DNA of 46,884 nucleotides from Clostridia bacterium (lineage in GTDB: Bacteria; Bacillota; Clostridia; Christensenellales; Aristaeellaceae): contig JAFULL010000058.1 in assembly GCA_017473345.1 (NCBI GenBank), positions 1-46,884 of the forward strand, given 5' to 3'. How positions within the stretch are numbered: the first letter of the stretch is position 1; each line of letters starts with the position of its first letter. A program made the translations under genes and the position numbers. Shown here in pieces: positions 24,528 through 33,503 of this stretch. Under the pieces are notes generated by a model. The model worked only from the letters and a program-made list of their open reading frames with translations. It had not been told where the DNA came from and searched no databases.

Positions 24528-25781
24528 ATGAGCAATGCTGCATTTGAACTGGCAAAAGAACGGTATGCCTCCGTGGGCGTAGACGTTGAGAAGGCGCTTG
24601 CGCTGCTTGGCAAAACGCCCATCAGCATCCACTGCTGGCAGGGCGACGACGTCATCGGTTTTGAAAACGCCGACGGCGAACTGACCGGCGGCATTCAGAC
24701 CACCGGCAACTATCCCGGCAAGGCCCGTACGCCTGCTGAGCTGATGGCGGACTTCGAAAAGGCCATTTCGCTCATCGGCGGCGTAAAGCGCATCAACCTG
24801 CATGCCAGCTATGCCGTTTTTGAAAATGGCGAAAAGGCGGAACGTGATGCTCTGGAACCCAAACATTTTAAGGCGTGGGTCGACTTTGCCAAAAAGAACG
24901 GCCTGGGCATCGATTTCAACCCTACTTATTTCAGTCATCCTATGGTCAGAGATGGGTTGACCCTTTCCTCTCCCGATGAAGAGGTGCGCGCTTACTGGGT
25001 GCGCCATGGCATCGCCTGCCGCCGCATTGCTGCGTACTTTGCCAAAGAACTGGGCACGCACAGCCTGTGCAATGTTTGGATTCCTGATGGATTGAAGGAC
25101 GTACCTGCCGACCGTCTCGGCCCTCGCATGCGGCTGAAGAAGAGCCTGGACGAGATTTTTGCCGAAAAGCTGGACGGCGTGATCGACTGTGTGGAGTCGA
25201 AGGTGTTTGGTATTGGCCTGGAAGCCTATACCGTTGGCTCCAACGAGTTCTACACCGCCTATGCGGCTTCGCATCCCGGTGTGTACAACCTGATCGACAA
25301 TGGCCATTATCATCCCAGCGAGGATGCGTCTGACAAGATCCCGGCAATGCTTTGCCACTTTGACTGTGTGCCGCTGCACGTTACCCGTCCCATGCGCTGG
25401 GACAGCGACCACGTTGTCCGCCTGAATGACGATCTTAAAAACATCGCCACCGAGATCGTGCGCTGCGACGGCCTTGAAAAGGTGCTCATCGGTCTGGATT
25501 ACTTCGATGCGTCCATCAACCGTGTGGCGGCATGGGTATGCGGCGTGCGTAATATGCAAAAAGCCCTGCTGGATGCGCTGCTCACCCCGCATGCAGTGCT
25601 TTGCATACTGCAGGATGAAAGCCGCTTTACCGAACTGATGGTCATGCAGGAAGCACTCAAAACCATGCCCATGGGCGCTGTGTGGGAAGAATTCTGCGCG
25701 CGCCAGAACGTGCCTGCAGACAGCGAATGGCTGCCTGTTGTCATGAAATACGAAAAAGAAGTACTGCTGAAAAGAGGCTGA
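24528..25781 (+). CDS. rhaA: L-rhamnose isomerase
   Basis: The 417-residue protein interconverts L-rhamnose and L-rhamnulose. It has ISIHCWQGDDVIGFE near the N-terminus, RINLHASYAVFE, GLGIDFNPTYFSHP and WIPDGLKDVPADRLGPR, with the metal-binding residues of the TIM barrel in LDYFDASINRVAAW and its neighbours. Length agrees with the family (about 419). AACGGAGGG lies before the ATG. It is the middle gene of rhaB-rhaA-rhaD. Confidence 0.97.
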   Translation: MSNAAFELAKERYASVGVDVEKALALLGKTPISIHCWQGDDVIGFENADGELTGGIQTTGNYPGKARTPAELMADFEKAISLIGGVKRINLHASYAVFENGEKAERDALEPKHFKAWVDFAKKNGLGIDFNPTYFSHPMVRDGLTLSSPDEEVRAYWVRHGIACRRIAAYFAKELGTHSLCNVWIPDGLKDVPADRLGPRMRLKKSLDEIFAEKLDGVIDCVESKVFGIGLEAYTVGSNEFYTAYAASHPGVYNLIDNGHYHPSEDASDKIPAMLCHFDCVPLHVTRPMRWDSDHVVRLNDDLKNIATEIVRCDGLEKVLIGLDYFDASINRVAAWVCGVRNMQKALLDALLTPHAVLCILQDESRFTELMVMQEALKTMPMGAVWEEFCARQNVPADSEWLPVVMKYEKEVLLKRG

Positions 25782-25787
25782 TATACC

Positions 25788-26612
25788 ATGAAAATGACGG
25801 ATCTTTCCATTATGAAGCGCTATATCCGCACCTGCGAGGACGGCTGGAACCAGGGCTGGCACGAACGCAATGGCGGCAACCTGACCTACCGTCTGACCAA
25901 AGAGGAAGTGGCGGAAATGAAGCCCTTCTTCTACGATCAGCCCCGTGAGTGGGTGAATATGGGTGTAACGGGTGAAAACCTTGCCGGCGAATATTTCATC
26001 TCCACCGGCAGCGGCAAGTTCTTCCGCAATGTGGCCCTTGATCCTGAGGACAGTCTGTGCGTTGTGGAGATCAACGAACGCGGCGACAGCTACCGCATCG
26101 TATGGGGCCTTGTTAATGGCGGCCGTCCCACCAGCGAATTCCCGACCCATTTCATGAACCACAGTGTACGCGTAGCGGCCACCAATGGCGTATGCCGTGT
26201 TATTTACCATGCGCACACGGCCAACCTGATCGCCATGACCTATGTGCTGCCCCTTACTGACCGGGATTTCTCCCGCGCACTGTGGCAGTCTGCCACGGAA
26301 TGCCCTGTGGTTTTCCCCGGCGGCGTGGGCGTTGTGGAATGGATGGTGCCCGGCGGGGCTGAGATCGCGCTGGCGACCTGCGAAAAGATGAAGGAATACG
26401 ATGCGGCTGTGTGGGCGCACCATGGCCTGTTCTGCAGCGGCCCAGACTTTGACACCACCTTCGGTCTGATGCATACCATCGAAAAAGCCGCCCAGATCTG
26501 GGTGCTGGCCATGAGCTGCGGCATGGGTATCCGCCAGACCATCACCGACGACGGCCTGCGCGCCATCGCTCGTGACTTTGGCGTAACCATCCGCGAGGAT
26601 TTCCTTGACTGA
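25788..26612 (+). CDS. rhaD: L-rhamnulose-1-phosphate aldolase
   Basis: The 274-residue zinc class II aldolase splits rhamnulose 1-phosphate into dihydroxyacetone phosphate and L-lactaldehyde. Zinc ligands His141, His143 (HAH) and His212 (WAHHG), and catalytic Glu117 (RPTSEFP), fall at the same numbers as in the E. coli enzyme. NGGNLTYR and STGSGKFF are substrate-phosphate loops. The gap from rhaA is 6 bases. A terminator follows at once, so this ends the operon. No lactaldehyde reductase (fucO-like) is present in the window. Confidence 0.97.
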   Translation: MKMTDLSIMKRYIRTCEDGWNQGWHERNGGNLTYRLTKEEVAEMKPFFYDQPREWVNMGVTGENLAGEYFISTGSGKFFRNVALDPEDSLCVVEINERGDSYRIVWGLVNGGRPTSEFPTHFMNHSVRVAATNGVCRVIYHAHTANLIAMTYVLPLTDRDFSRALWQSATECPVVFPGGVGVVEWMVPGGAEIALATCEKMKEYDAAVWAHHGLFCSGPDFDTTFGLMHTIEKAAQIWVLAMSCGMGIRQTITDDGLRAIARDFGVTIREDFLD

Positions 26613-26620
26613 TTCGATGA

Positions 26621-26655
26621 AAAAAGCCGGAGCAGCGTGTCTGCTCCGGCTTTTT
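26621..26655 (+). terminator. terminator of the rhaBAD operon
   Basis: A perfect 15-bp stem (26621-26635 with 26641-26655, core GCCGGAGCAG), loop CGTGT, ending in five T. Confidence 0.9.
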
Positions 26656-26658
26656 GGT

Positions 26659-26687
26659 TTGACATGGTAGGATGTATATGATAAGAT
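26659..26687 (+). promoter_or_regulatory. promoter of the arabinofuranosidase gene
   Basis: TTGACA (26659-26664), 17 bases, TAAGAT (26682-26687), directly after the rhaD terminator. Confidence 0.7.
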
Positions 26688-26695
26688 TTTTTTAA

Positions 26696-28237
<1,542 letters not shown>

Positions 28238-28248
28238 GCTGCATATAA

Positions 28249-28285
28249 CAAAGAGGTCTGACGGTTGAAGTCAGGCCTCTTTTTG
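28249..28285 (+). terminator. terminator after the arabinofuranosidase
   Basis: AAAGAGGTCTGAC (28249-28261) pairs with GTCAGGCCTCTTT (28270-28282, one G-T pair), followed by T-rich sequence. It may serve the convergent CotH gene too. Confidence 0.8.
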
Positions 28286-28305
28286 TTTTTTGATGAAAAG
28301 AACGA

Positions 28306-30591
28306 TCAGTCAGCCGGAGAATATGATTCAGCTTCCAGAATCTCAGGCTCATAAGTCTGATCCAGTTGAATCATCCATGAACCAGGCGTATTCATGAACA
28401 TCTCATAATAGATATATGGGTCGTGTCCATAGCGCTCGGCAGCAAGGGCGACACCATCGATGACGGCCATAGGGTCAAAGAATTCGTTGGCAACGTCGCC
28501 GTAGAACATACCCTCATCGCGGAAGTAGCGCAGCACTGCCTCACGGTCGTCGCCGTAATTTTCAAGCAGTTCGGGATAGCTGTCGATATAGTAGTCATAG
28601 TCGAACACAGGGCCGTAATCCACTCCGTCAAGGATGGCGGGACGGTAGTATAGATCCTCGTAGGAAACCGACAGTGTAAGACGATCACCGCGGTGTTCTC
28701 CATTAAACGGTTCGCCATTGAGCCAGATGACCACATCGTCGGGAATTGTGCAATTGGGTTTGGCACGGAAGGTGAACGTTGTCTGCCATATGCCGAATTC
28801 CTCTTCTGTGGCAGGTTGAAGGCATACAAACTGCGTATCTTCCAGAAAGAGACTGCCATGCGGTTCATCAAGCACTTCAGTGAGCTCAGCAGTGTGGGCA
28901 TTTCCATAGGGCAGCAGGAAGACCAGCTCGATTTCGTGCGTTGGTTCATCCTCACCCCACGCGGCGATCTCATCATGCAAAAAGCTGTATTGAGCCTGCA
29001 GATGTGAAGCCAGTGTTTCCATTTCGTACTCAAAGCTTGGCAGCACGTTGAGGAAACCCAGCCGCTGCGATTGATGGCGACAGTAGTTCATCAGCCAGCC
29101 CTTGCGGATGTTTTCGACGTACTCCTGAAAAGGTTTCAGATGCTGACCATGCGTTTCGCCAAACAAAACGTCTTCATAGACAGGGCGCACTTCGTTTTGC
29201 ATGATCTGTTTGGCTGCACGCTGAAAAACGGTGGTGCGGTAAAAAGAATTGCTGAAGTCGTTGTTGGCGCGCAGCGAAGGCTCAAAGCTGGCGAAGGCGT
29301 TGTCAAAATCCCATACGGGACCGGCATAGATTCTGCTTTCGCCCTCTGGGATCACAAAGAACGTGGACGACCATGAATACAGCGTGGCATTGTAGAACAG
29401 CTCTGCCACCAGATGACTGCGCGTGAAAGAATCAATATCGATCAGCTCTTCGAGAGACTGACCGGTAACCGGATGATAGCCATAGTTGAGCATGGCTTCA
29501 TAGGCGTACAAAAACAATTCGCTGATGCTTTTGACCATGGTCGGGCCGGCATATTCGGGCGTCTTCAGAGCGATAAAACGATCTGCCGACAGGCGGAACC
29601 AGGCGTGATCAGTCAGTGTACCGCGTGATTCCAGTTCCAGCAGATAACCGCCTGCGTGCACGTCCTGATTGTCGTATACGCCATCAGCATATCCATAGTC
29701 ATAACCATAGCTGTTATATGCATCAGCCTGCGGGTCTTCGCTGGTGTAATTGGTAGGCGAGGGCAAGTCGCTTGGATCAGATACACCAAGCTTTTTGTTC
29801 ACCGGCTTGAGGAGTTTATCAAAATCCCGGATGTTGATGCTGTTTTCGCTGACTTCCACTTTTTCAGCCAGCAGGTAAACGCCGCGGTAATCCCCGTCGT
29901 AATAAAGATCTACCTGCTCGCAGGCGGAAGCACTGCTGAGTTTAAGCTCTTTGGCAAGATCCAGTGCAATTTGATTGCGCAAAAGGGTGGGGTCGCGTTC
30001 GTTGGTCAGCAGCGTCCATGTGCGGCAGCGCTCAGCCTCAATACCCGTTTCCAGAAGGTCGGCTTTGTATTCCAGCTTGAACTGGTAGGGAGACTTGTAT
30101 TCCACATTGCGCCATGTGCTGTTGCCCCTGCCGCGCAGCTGATCCAGCCGCATCTGGGCAGAAATGCTTCCGTCCGGACGCAGCATGGTGATGCTGCCGG
30201 TGGTTTCGTTTTCGTGCAGTCGGCAGTTTTCCAGCCACAGACGCCCGTGCTGCATGGGGTCATCGCTGAAAAGATGCAGCGAGCGCAGATTCTGTGAAAC
30301 AAAAACATGAAGCGTTTTGCCAGTCTGTGGAAGAACGCTGCTGAGTACGCCGGGAATGACGTCGCTTTCATGACTGTGCTGTGTCCAGTCGATGCGGGTC
30401 CGCTCGCCGTTTACTGTCAGTTCAAGCTGAGCAGGATCCGTGCCGGAGGGCAGAAACAACCAGTCTTCGTCCTGCAGCACACAGGATGATACCGTAACAT
30501 CGCCCGGCCCATGCCATATGACCTGTGCATGGGCAGAAAAGGCCCACAGCATCAGGAGTGCCAGCATGACCAGCATCATCTTTCGCTTCAT
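28306..30591 (-). CDS. secreted CotH-family kinase-like protein
   Basis: The 761-residue protein starts with a signal peptide (1-22, AHA). A CotH domain follows (about 130-500): RLDQLRGRGNSTW, SPYQFKLEYKADLL, WTLLTNERDPTLLRNQIALDLA, GVYLLAEKVEVSENSINI and AGPVWDFDNAF. CotH proteins are atypical protein kinases of spore coats; WDFDNAF holds the metal-binding aspartates. The C-terminal part has a module found in other clostridial secreted proteins (DYDYYIDSYPELLENYGDDREAVLRYF around residue 670). The signal peptide indicates export, unlike Bacillus CotH, which is made in the mother cell. A CATATGATA element (30629-30637) upstream resembles sporulation -10 boxes. Coat role and kinase activity are inferred. 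Confidence 0.82.
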   Translation of the reverse strand: MKRKMMLVMLALLMLWAFSAHAQVIWHGPGDVTVSSCVLQDEDWLFLPSGTDPAQLELTVNGERTRIDWTQHSHESDVIPGVLSSVLPQTGKTLHVFVSQNLRSLHLFSDDPMQHGRLWLENCRLHENETTGSITMLRPDGSISAQMRLDQLRGRGNSTWRNVEYKSPYQFKLEYKADLLETGIEAERCRTWTLLTNERDPTLLRNQIALDLAKELKLSSASACEQVDLYYDGDYRGVYLLAEKVEVSENSINIRDFDKLLKPVNKKLGVSDPSDLPSPTNYTSEDPQADAYNSYGYDYGYADGVYDNQDVHAGGYLLELESRGTLTDHAWFRLSADRFIALKTPEYAGPTMVKSISELFLYAYEAMLNYGYHPVTGQSLEELIDIDSFTRSHLVAELFYNATLYSWSSTFFVIPEGESRIYAGPVWDFDNAFASFEPSLRANNDFSNSFYRTTVFQRAAKQIMQNEVRPVYEDVLFGETHGQHLKPFQEYVENIRKGWLMNYCRHQSQRLGFLNVLPSFEYEMETLASHLQAQYSFLHDEIAAWGEDEPTHEIELVFLLPYGNAHTAELTEVLDEPHGSLFLEDTQFVCLQPATEEEFGIWQTTFTFRAKPNCTIPDDVVIWLNGEPFNGEHRGDRLTLSVSYEDLYYRPAILDGVDYGPVFDYDYYIDSYPELLENYGDDREAVLRYFRDEGMFYGDVANEFFDPMAVIDGVALAAERYGHDPYIYYEMFMNTPGSWMIQLDQTYEPEILEAESYSPAD

Positions 30592-30628
30592 TTGAATACC
30601 CTCCTGGAAAAGGCAGTTATATTCAGTA

Positions 30629-30637
30629 TATCATATG
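30629..30637 (-). promoter_or_regulatory. possible sporulation-type -10 of the CotH gene
   Basis: CATATGATA on the minus strand fits CATANNNTA, the -10 of SigK-type (and roughly SigE-type) promoters. It lies 38 bases before the start codon. No clear -35 is visible. Confidence 0.35.
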
Positions 30638-30656
30638 AAGGGGAAAGATGGAAAGC

Positions 30657-30703
30657 TGAAAAAAGCAAACAGGGACAGAGAAAACAGTTCTCCGTCCCTG
30701 TTT
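30657..30703 (-). terminator. terminator after the 95-residue unknown gene
   Basis: AAACAGGGAC (30667-30676) pairs with GTCCCTGTTT (30694-30703), extended by GAGA/TCTC. The minus strand continues into GCTTTTTTC. Confidence 0.8.
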
Positions 30704-30707
30704 GATG

Positions 30708-30995
30708 CTACCAGCGTCTGCGTCTCAGACGGGTCATCGAGCGATTGGGGTTGTGACCGACAGCACGCAGTACGCTTCGGCCTGCCATGCTGCCGCGTGG
30801 ACGCACATAAGTACTCAATGCAAGCGGTTCGGGCCAGTTGCTTTCAACCGGCTGAAACGCCCGTTCGTCAATATAACGGGTGTGAACAAAGCGGTCGGAG
30901 AAACGGGGCATGCCTGCGGACGGACGTTCCAGCGCAGGCAGCAGCACGGCTTCGCTTTTTTGCAGGGCAGGCTGCTTCCACCATTCGTTTTGCAT
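30708..30995 (-). CDS. small unknown protein, probably sporulation-expressed
   Basis: The 95-residue product has no recognised domain. It begins MQNEWWKQPAL, is rich in Arg and Pro in the second half and ends in a basic tail (RSMTRLRRRRW). It has no signal peptide or membrane segment. It is judged real because AAGGAAG lies 7 bases before the ATG, a strong terminator follows the stop, and the promoter is a mirror image of the cotJ promoter. The divergent cotJ genes and matching promoter suggest expression in the mother cell and perhaps a coat role. A positively charged tail would suit binding to other coat proteins or to polyanions, but this is speculation. Confidence 0.65.
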   Translation of the reverse strand: MQNEWWKQPALQKSEAVLLPALERPSAGMPRFSDRFVHTRYIDERAFQPVESNWPEPLALSTYVRPRGSMAGRSVLRAVGHNPNRSMTRLRRRRW

Positions 30996-31037
30996 TCAAA
31001 CACTTCCTTCCTGCGGCCTTGATCGCATGGTTCATCC

Positions 31038-31061
31038 TATGCGTTGTTCTGCAAAGAGTGC
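31038..31061 (-). promoter_or_regulatory. sporulation-type promoter of the 95-residue gene
   Basis: On the minus strand: GCAC (31058-31061), then 16 bases, then CATAGGATGAA (31031-31041; CATA at 31038-31041). It is the mirror image of the cotJ promoter and resembles SigK promoters (AC, about 16 bases, CATANNNTA). Confidence 0.6.
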
Positions 31062-31064
31062 GAA

Positions 31065-31095
31065 GCACGCGCGGCCGGTTTCGTCATAGGATGAA
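31065..31095 (+). promoter_or_regulatory. sporulation-type promoter of the cotJ operon
   Basis: GCAC (31065-31068), 16 bases, CATAGGATGAA (31085-31095). Late mother-cell sigma factors read promoters of this form; in Bacillus subtilis cotJ depends on SigE. The sigma factor is an inference. Confidence 0.6.
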
Positions 31096-31138
31096 GGGCG
31101 GATGATTTCCGCAGGTTTCAATGAAAGGAAGACGTCAC

Positions 31139-31519
31139 ATGAACACGCAATGTCAGAAAGCATTTCCGGCCATGGTTCAGCCTGTGCCGCAGCAGGCAGG
31201 CAGTGTTTTTTCACCGGGGCAGGCGTTGCAAAACGGCACACTGTTTCCTGAATTGTATAAACCCATGAACGGCAGGCAATGTTCCGGCGGATGCCATGGG
31301 GATGACGCGCAGACGCTGAATTTTGCCGCATGGGATATGCGCCTGTATCTTGATACCCATCCCTGCGATCAGCATGCGCTGTCCTTCTATCATGAAATGT
31401 GCTGCCGCGCGCCTCAACCCGGCTATGCCTGTGCCTTTGCCGGGTGCAATCAGGACGGATGGCACTGGACAGACGATCCGTGGCCGTGGGAAATGGCAGC
31501 CAATGCCGGGAGGGTTTGA
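31139..31519 (+). CDS. CotJA-CotJB fusion, spore coat assembly protein
   Basis: The 126-residue protein holds both small CotJ proteins in one frame. Residues 23-43 (VFSPGQALQNGTLFPELYKP) are the CotJA core. Residues 60-118 (LNFAAWDMRLYLDTHPCDQ, then DGWHWTDDPWPWE) are CotJB. A short Cys/Gly linker (NGRQCSGGCHGDD) joins them. In Bacillus and most Clostridia these are separate genes of about 60-90 codons each. Eight cysteines could cross-link in the coat. ATG 31139 has AAAGGAAG 7 bases upstream. cotJC follows after 3 bases. Because no stop or restart is visible between the halves, this is a true fusion in the sequence given. Confidence 0.85.
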   Translation: MNTQCQKAFPAMVQPVPQQAGSVFSPGQALQNGTLFPELYKPMNGRQCSGGCHGDDAQTLNFAAWDMRLYLDTHPCDQHALSFYHEMCCRAPQPGYACAFAGCNQDGWHWTDDPWPWEMAANAGRV

Positions 31520-31522
31520 CGC

Positions 31523-32122
31523 ATGTTTATATATGAAAAGAAACTGCAGTATCCTGTTTGCATCAAAAAGCCGGATCCCAGAATGGCGGCAGCCATCATT
31601 AGTCAGTACGGCGGTCCGGACGGTGAACTGGGCGCTTCGCTGAGGTATCTGAGCCAGCGTTTTTCCATGCCGCACAAGGAGGTCAAAGGGTTGCTCACGG
31701 ACGTAGCTGTGGAAGAACTCGGGCATCTTGAGATCGTGGGGGCGATGGTTTACCAGCTGACCCGCAATCTGAATGAAGAACAGATCAAAAAGGCTGGATT
31801 TGACGCCTATTTTACGGACCATACACAGGGCGTATATCCGCAGGCGGCAGCAGGTTTTCCCTATACGGCGGCTTCAATGGCTGTCAAGGGCGACCCTGTC
31901 ACAGATCTGCATGAAGATCTTGCGGCTGAGCAGAAGGCGCGCACAACTTACGAAAATCTGCTGCTTTTGGCGGATGATCCTGACGTGATCGATGTGCTGC
32001 GTTATCTGCGCGAAAGAGAAATTGTGCATTATCAGCGCTTTTCGGAAGCACTGGGGATTGTGCGTGAAAAACTGGATGAACGCAATTTCTATGCGTTTAA
32101 TCCTGCACTCAGCCTGAAATAA
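31523..32122 (+). CDS. cotJC: CotJC, manganese-catalase-type spore coat protein
   Basis: The 199-residue protein has the manganese catalase fold. Dimetal ligands are likely Glu35 (GPDGELGASLRY), Glu65 and His68 (VAVEELGHLE), Glu136 (LAAEQKAR) and His169 (REREIVHYQRF). CotJC is part of the spore coat, and related proteins remove hydrogen peroxide. GGGAGG overlaps the end of the fused cotJAB gene, so translation is probably coupled. The frame is complete and of family length. Confidence 0.95.
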   Translation: MFIYEKKLQYPVCIKKPDPRMAAAIISQYGGPDGELGASLRYLSQRFSMPHKEVKGLLTDVAVEELGHLEIVGAMVYQLTRNLNEEQIKKAGFDAYFTDHTQGVYPQAAAGFPYTAASMAVKGDPVTDLHEDLAAEQKARTTYENLLLLADDPDVIDVLRYLREREIVHYQRFSEALGIVREKLDERNFYAFNPALSLK

Positions 32123-32127
32123 ACAAA

Positions 32128-32159
32128 GGCCCCGTTTCCACAAAATGGAAACGGGGGCT
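32128..32159. terminator. hairpin between cotJC and the CAP gene
   Basis: GCCCCGTTTCCA (32129-32140) pairs with TGGAAACGGGGGC (32146-32158, one extra G). T-rich sequence on the minus side (CTTTGTTT) suits termination of the CAP gene. Confidence 0.65.
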
Positions 32160-32163
32160 GATT

Positions 32164-32940
32164 TCAGCGTACAAACAACTGTGTAACGTATACAAAACCC
32201 TGGCTGTCCGTCCATACGCCGATGCCGACTTTCGTCCAACTGGCGCTGAGAATATTGCGGCGGTGACCGGGGCTGCTCATGAAAGCGGCTTGTGACTTTT
32301 CAACCGTCGCGTGGTGCGCAATGTTCTCGCCCACGGCGTTGAAAGAGTAGCCGAAGGTTTTCAGCATCTGTGATGCAGAACCATAGGTGGGGGAGGTGTG
32401 AGCAAAATAATTCTTCTCGTGCATATCGCGGCTTTTGAGCCTTGCCAGTTCGCAAAGAACAGGATCGAGCGCAAGCGCAGGCATTCCGTTAGCGGAACGG
32501 TCCTGATTTAATAGAAGAAATGCATTTTCCTCTTGCGCAGTAACAGAACCCGTAGTATAATCACCCTCGTTGGAGGGAGGAACCGTAGTTTCCACAGGTT
32601 TTTTCGTCGGTTTCGGCGTGGGAACGGCTGTCGGCGCCGCAGTAGGTGCAGGCGATGCCGTTGGCACTGCCGTGGGTACGGGCGCTAAGGTCGGTACGGC
32701 TGTTGGCGCAGGCGTTTCTGTGGGAGCGATCGTTGGTTCAGCAGTAGGTGCAGGTGCTGGCGTTGCACTGGGCACAGGCGTGCAGGTGGACGTAACAGGC
32801 GGACAGTAACTGTTTTGTCTGTAAGGCCAGCCCTTGAATCCAAACTGCGACGTGGGCGCGCCGCCGGCTGCAAAGGCAGTGGAAACGGTCGAAAGGCTCA
32901 CGGCAAGAACAAGGGCAGTCAGCTTTTGTTTTTTCTGCAT
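32164..32940 (-). CDS. secreted CAP-domain (SCP/YkwD-like) protein with Pro/Thr/Ala linker
   Basis: The 258-residue protein has a signal peptide (1-22, AFA). A short Cys-containing segment and a linker of about 60 residues follow, made of repeats such as TPAPTAVPT (coding 32570-32790). A C-terminal CAP domain (about 135-258) has FLLLNQDRSANGMPAL, SRDMHEKNYFAHTSP, GENIAHH and SPGHRRNILS, the usual metal and cleft residues of the bacterial YkwD/SafA-associated type. It is probably secreted and may work in the wall or spore envelope. GGAGGT is 4-5 bases before ATG 32940; a longer frame to 33519 only shadows the next genes. Confidence 0.85.
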   Translation of the reverse strand: MQKKQKLTALVLAVSLSTVSTAFAAGGAPTSQFGFKGWPYRQNSYCPPVTSTCTPVPSATPAPAPTAEPTIAPTETPAPTAVPTLAPVPTAVPTASPAPTAAPTAVPTPKPTKKPVETTVPPSNEGDYTTGSVTAQEENAFLLLNQDRSANGMPALALDPVLCELARLKSRDMHEKNYFAHTSPTYGSASQMLKTFGYSFNAVGENIAHHATVEKSQAAFMSSPGHRRNILSASWTKVGIGVWTDSQGFVYVTQLFVR

Positions 32941-33090
32941 GGAGTACCTCCTGAGTGAAAAGTTTCGCCGTTCAAAGGCGTAACATAATCGTAATAAAAA
33001 AGACGTTAAAACGCAAACAAATATCCAGGGAACTTCCATGGTAATATTTCCAGGAGGAAGCAATTCCCAGGATTTGAGGAGGAAACGCAT

Positions 33091-33489
33091 ATGAATCTGG
33101 TGAAATGCCCCCGCTGCGATCTCAACTACATCCTTGACACTGAAAAGCTGTGCAAGGTTTGTCTTCGCGAAATGAAGGGTTCGCATGTGGAAGATGAGAT
33201 GGAAATGTGCTCTGTGTGCAACGCTGCGCCCGCTATGCCCGGCCATGACGTATGCCTCAGCTGCCTGAAGGAAATGAACAATACCACCTCTGATGAAGAC
33301 GTGGAAGAGAACCAGGCTGTGGTTGATGAAAGCACCATTGGCCTGAATTCCATGAGCAGCATGGACGAGATCATCCCGCAGATCCATGAAGAGATTCCCG
33401 CCAATGAGTTTGGCGATATCGAAAGCGAGCTGTCCCTGGAAAGCGTCATCGAAGAAGAAAACGAAGACGAGGAAGAGGACGAAGACTAA
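33091..33489 (+). CDS. acidic double zinc-ribbon protein of unknown function
   Basis: The 132-residue protein has four CxxC pairs: C6/C9, C21/C24, C40/C43 and C55/C58, forming two zinc ribbons. The second half is strongly acidic and ends in a run of Glu and Asp. The acidic tail with zinc ribbons suggests binding to a basic partner or a nucleic-acid-linked role, but no family is recognised. GAGGAGGAA precedes the ATG. The metallophosphoesterase follows after 14 bases, so the two form a small operon upstream of the dcw cluster. Confidence 0.75.
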   Translation: MNLVKCPRCDLNYILDTEKLCKVCLREMKGSHVEDEMEMCSVCNAAPAMPGHDVCLSCLKEMNNTTSDEDVEENQAVVDESTIGLNSMSSMDEIIPQIHEEIPANEFGDIESELSLESVIEEENEDEEEDED

Positions 33490-33503
33490 AAAGCGAGGGA
33501 CGA

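Noticed and set aside
24504-26474. 656-codon open frame on the minus strand
   Set aside because: It lies antisense to rhaB, rhaA and rhaD, has no ribosome site and its composition (His/Ala-rich) is that of a shadow frame in GC-rich coding DNA.
32570-32809. Apparent tandem repeat or minisatellite
   Set aside because: It is the coding sequence for the Pro/Thr/Ala linker of the CAP protein; units vary in sequence and keep the frame.
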